DNA of 64,000 nt, from contig JAANDG010000013.1 of NCBI GenBank assembly GCA_036852015.1, positions 62,001 to 126,000 of the forward strand, given 5' to 3'. Below the pieces are notes generated by a model. It searched no databases and had not been told where the DNA came from. It was given only the letters and a program-made list of their open reading frames with translations. Made by a program: the position numbers and the translations under genes. This DNA is from Pelodera strongyloides. Its lineage: Eukaryota; Nematoda; Chromadorea; Rhabditida; Rhabditidae. Of the stretch, positions 63,662 through 64,000 are shown piece after piece. Positions within the stretch are counted from its first letter, which is position 1, and each line of letters opens with the position of its first letter.

Positions 63662-64000
63662 ATGATTTTGTATGCTCTTTCGATCGAAGAATTTTCTTTA
63701 TGAAGGGATTTCGTTGTGCACATAAAAACAAACCCGTGACAAACTCTTCTCCTTTATATAATAAGATTGCTCGTAGCTGGTCATAATACTTAATACAAAA
63801 ATTACAGTAAATTGTATTTGCTTCTCGAGGCAGGAGCATGCTCAGAAGCTAAGCTACCTCACATTTATAAAACAACTAACGTACCGCCGCCGCAATTAAA
63901 CGGTACGCCAACCTTTGTTACAGGTGCGACATAGCGTGACGCGTGACGGGGCTAGAGGCGTAGAGAGTGTTGTGATAAATAGAGGGTGAATATAAGGGCC

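Larger units (their letters stand above)
63245..64000. other. Right end of window, downstream of striatin
   Basis: Possibly holds the last short striatin exon. Otherwise occupied by a diverged family C element with two hairpins and a tRNA-like segment inside it. Confidence 0.5.
63316..64000. repeat. Diverged family C element, interrupted, cut by window end
   Basis: Starts AAAGGGATAGGGTCACTAGG followed by AATTGCACC like the copies at 29764 and 32186. It resumes near 63800 with ATTACAGTAAATTGTATTTG, AAGCTAAGCTACCTC, TATAAAACAAC and GTACCGC, in the same order as in family C. The intervening 400 bp is an insertion. Confidence 0.6.

Overview
This is a 64-kb piece of a compact, intron-rich, AT-rich animal genome, most likely from a nematode. 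Genes are split into many short exons (about 60-180 bp). Acceptors are mostly TTTCAG or TTTTAG. In at least six of the eight recognisable genes such an acceptor lies from immediately next to a few tens of bases before the start ATG, the layout expected of spliced-leader trans-splicing. There is no bacterial or organellar gene structure. The species cannot be named from sequence alone.

Layout, left to right: (1) a complete sequestosome-1/p62 homologue on + (1180-5668; PB1, ZZ finger, UBA). (2) A complete 34-exon class III transmembrane adenylyl cyclase on - (28593-7256), convergent with p62, whose introns are packed with hairpin MITEs and microsatellites. (3) 28.6-36.3 kb, mostly repeats, with one small two-exon gene on - (34259-33019). 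(4) A TIR-bounded element of about 2.6 kb (36262-38890) carrying a possible spliced gene with an in-frame TGA. (5) A small mitochondrial-looking membrane protein on + (39189-40988). (6) An AKTIP/FTS-type UEV protein on + (41386-47837). (7) A BBIP1-like BBSome subunit on - (49325-48740). (8) A LAMTOR1/p18 Ragulator subunit on - (54614-51655). (9) A striatin gene on + (55833-63244), divergent from LAMTOR1; only its extreme 3' end is unclear.

The genes form no pathway cluster, but several act on related membrane or signalling systems: p62 (selective autophagy), LAMTOR1 (lysosomal mTORC1 scaffold), AKTIP (FHF vesicle complex), BBIP1 (BBSome), striatin (STRIPAK/PP2A) and adenylyl cyclase (cAMP).

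The most unusual content is non-coding. At least three abundant hairpin families appear to share TTAA flanks (piggyBac-type target duplication). Two more families have GGCCGTATTCACCA or AGGGCGCGTT ends. An ATGCAAAT octamer recurs around 30 times, in most of these families and in some unclassified spots. Two tRNA-like Pol III box A/B segments sit inside repeats. All splice junctions were inferred by eye from reading phase and consensus; coordinates may be off by a base or by an alternative site.
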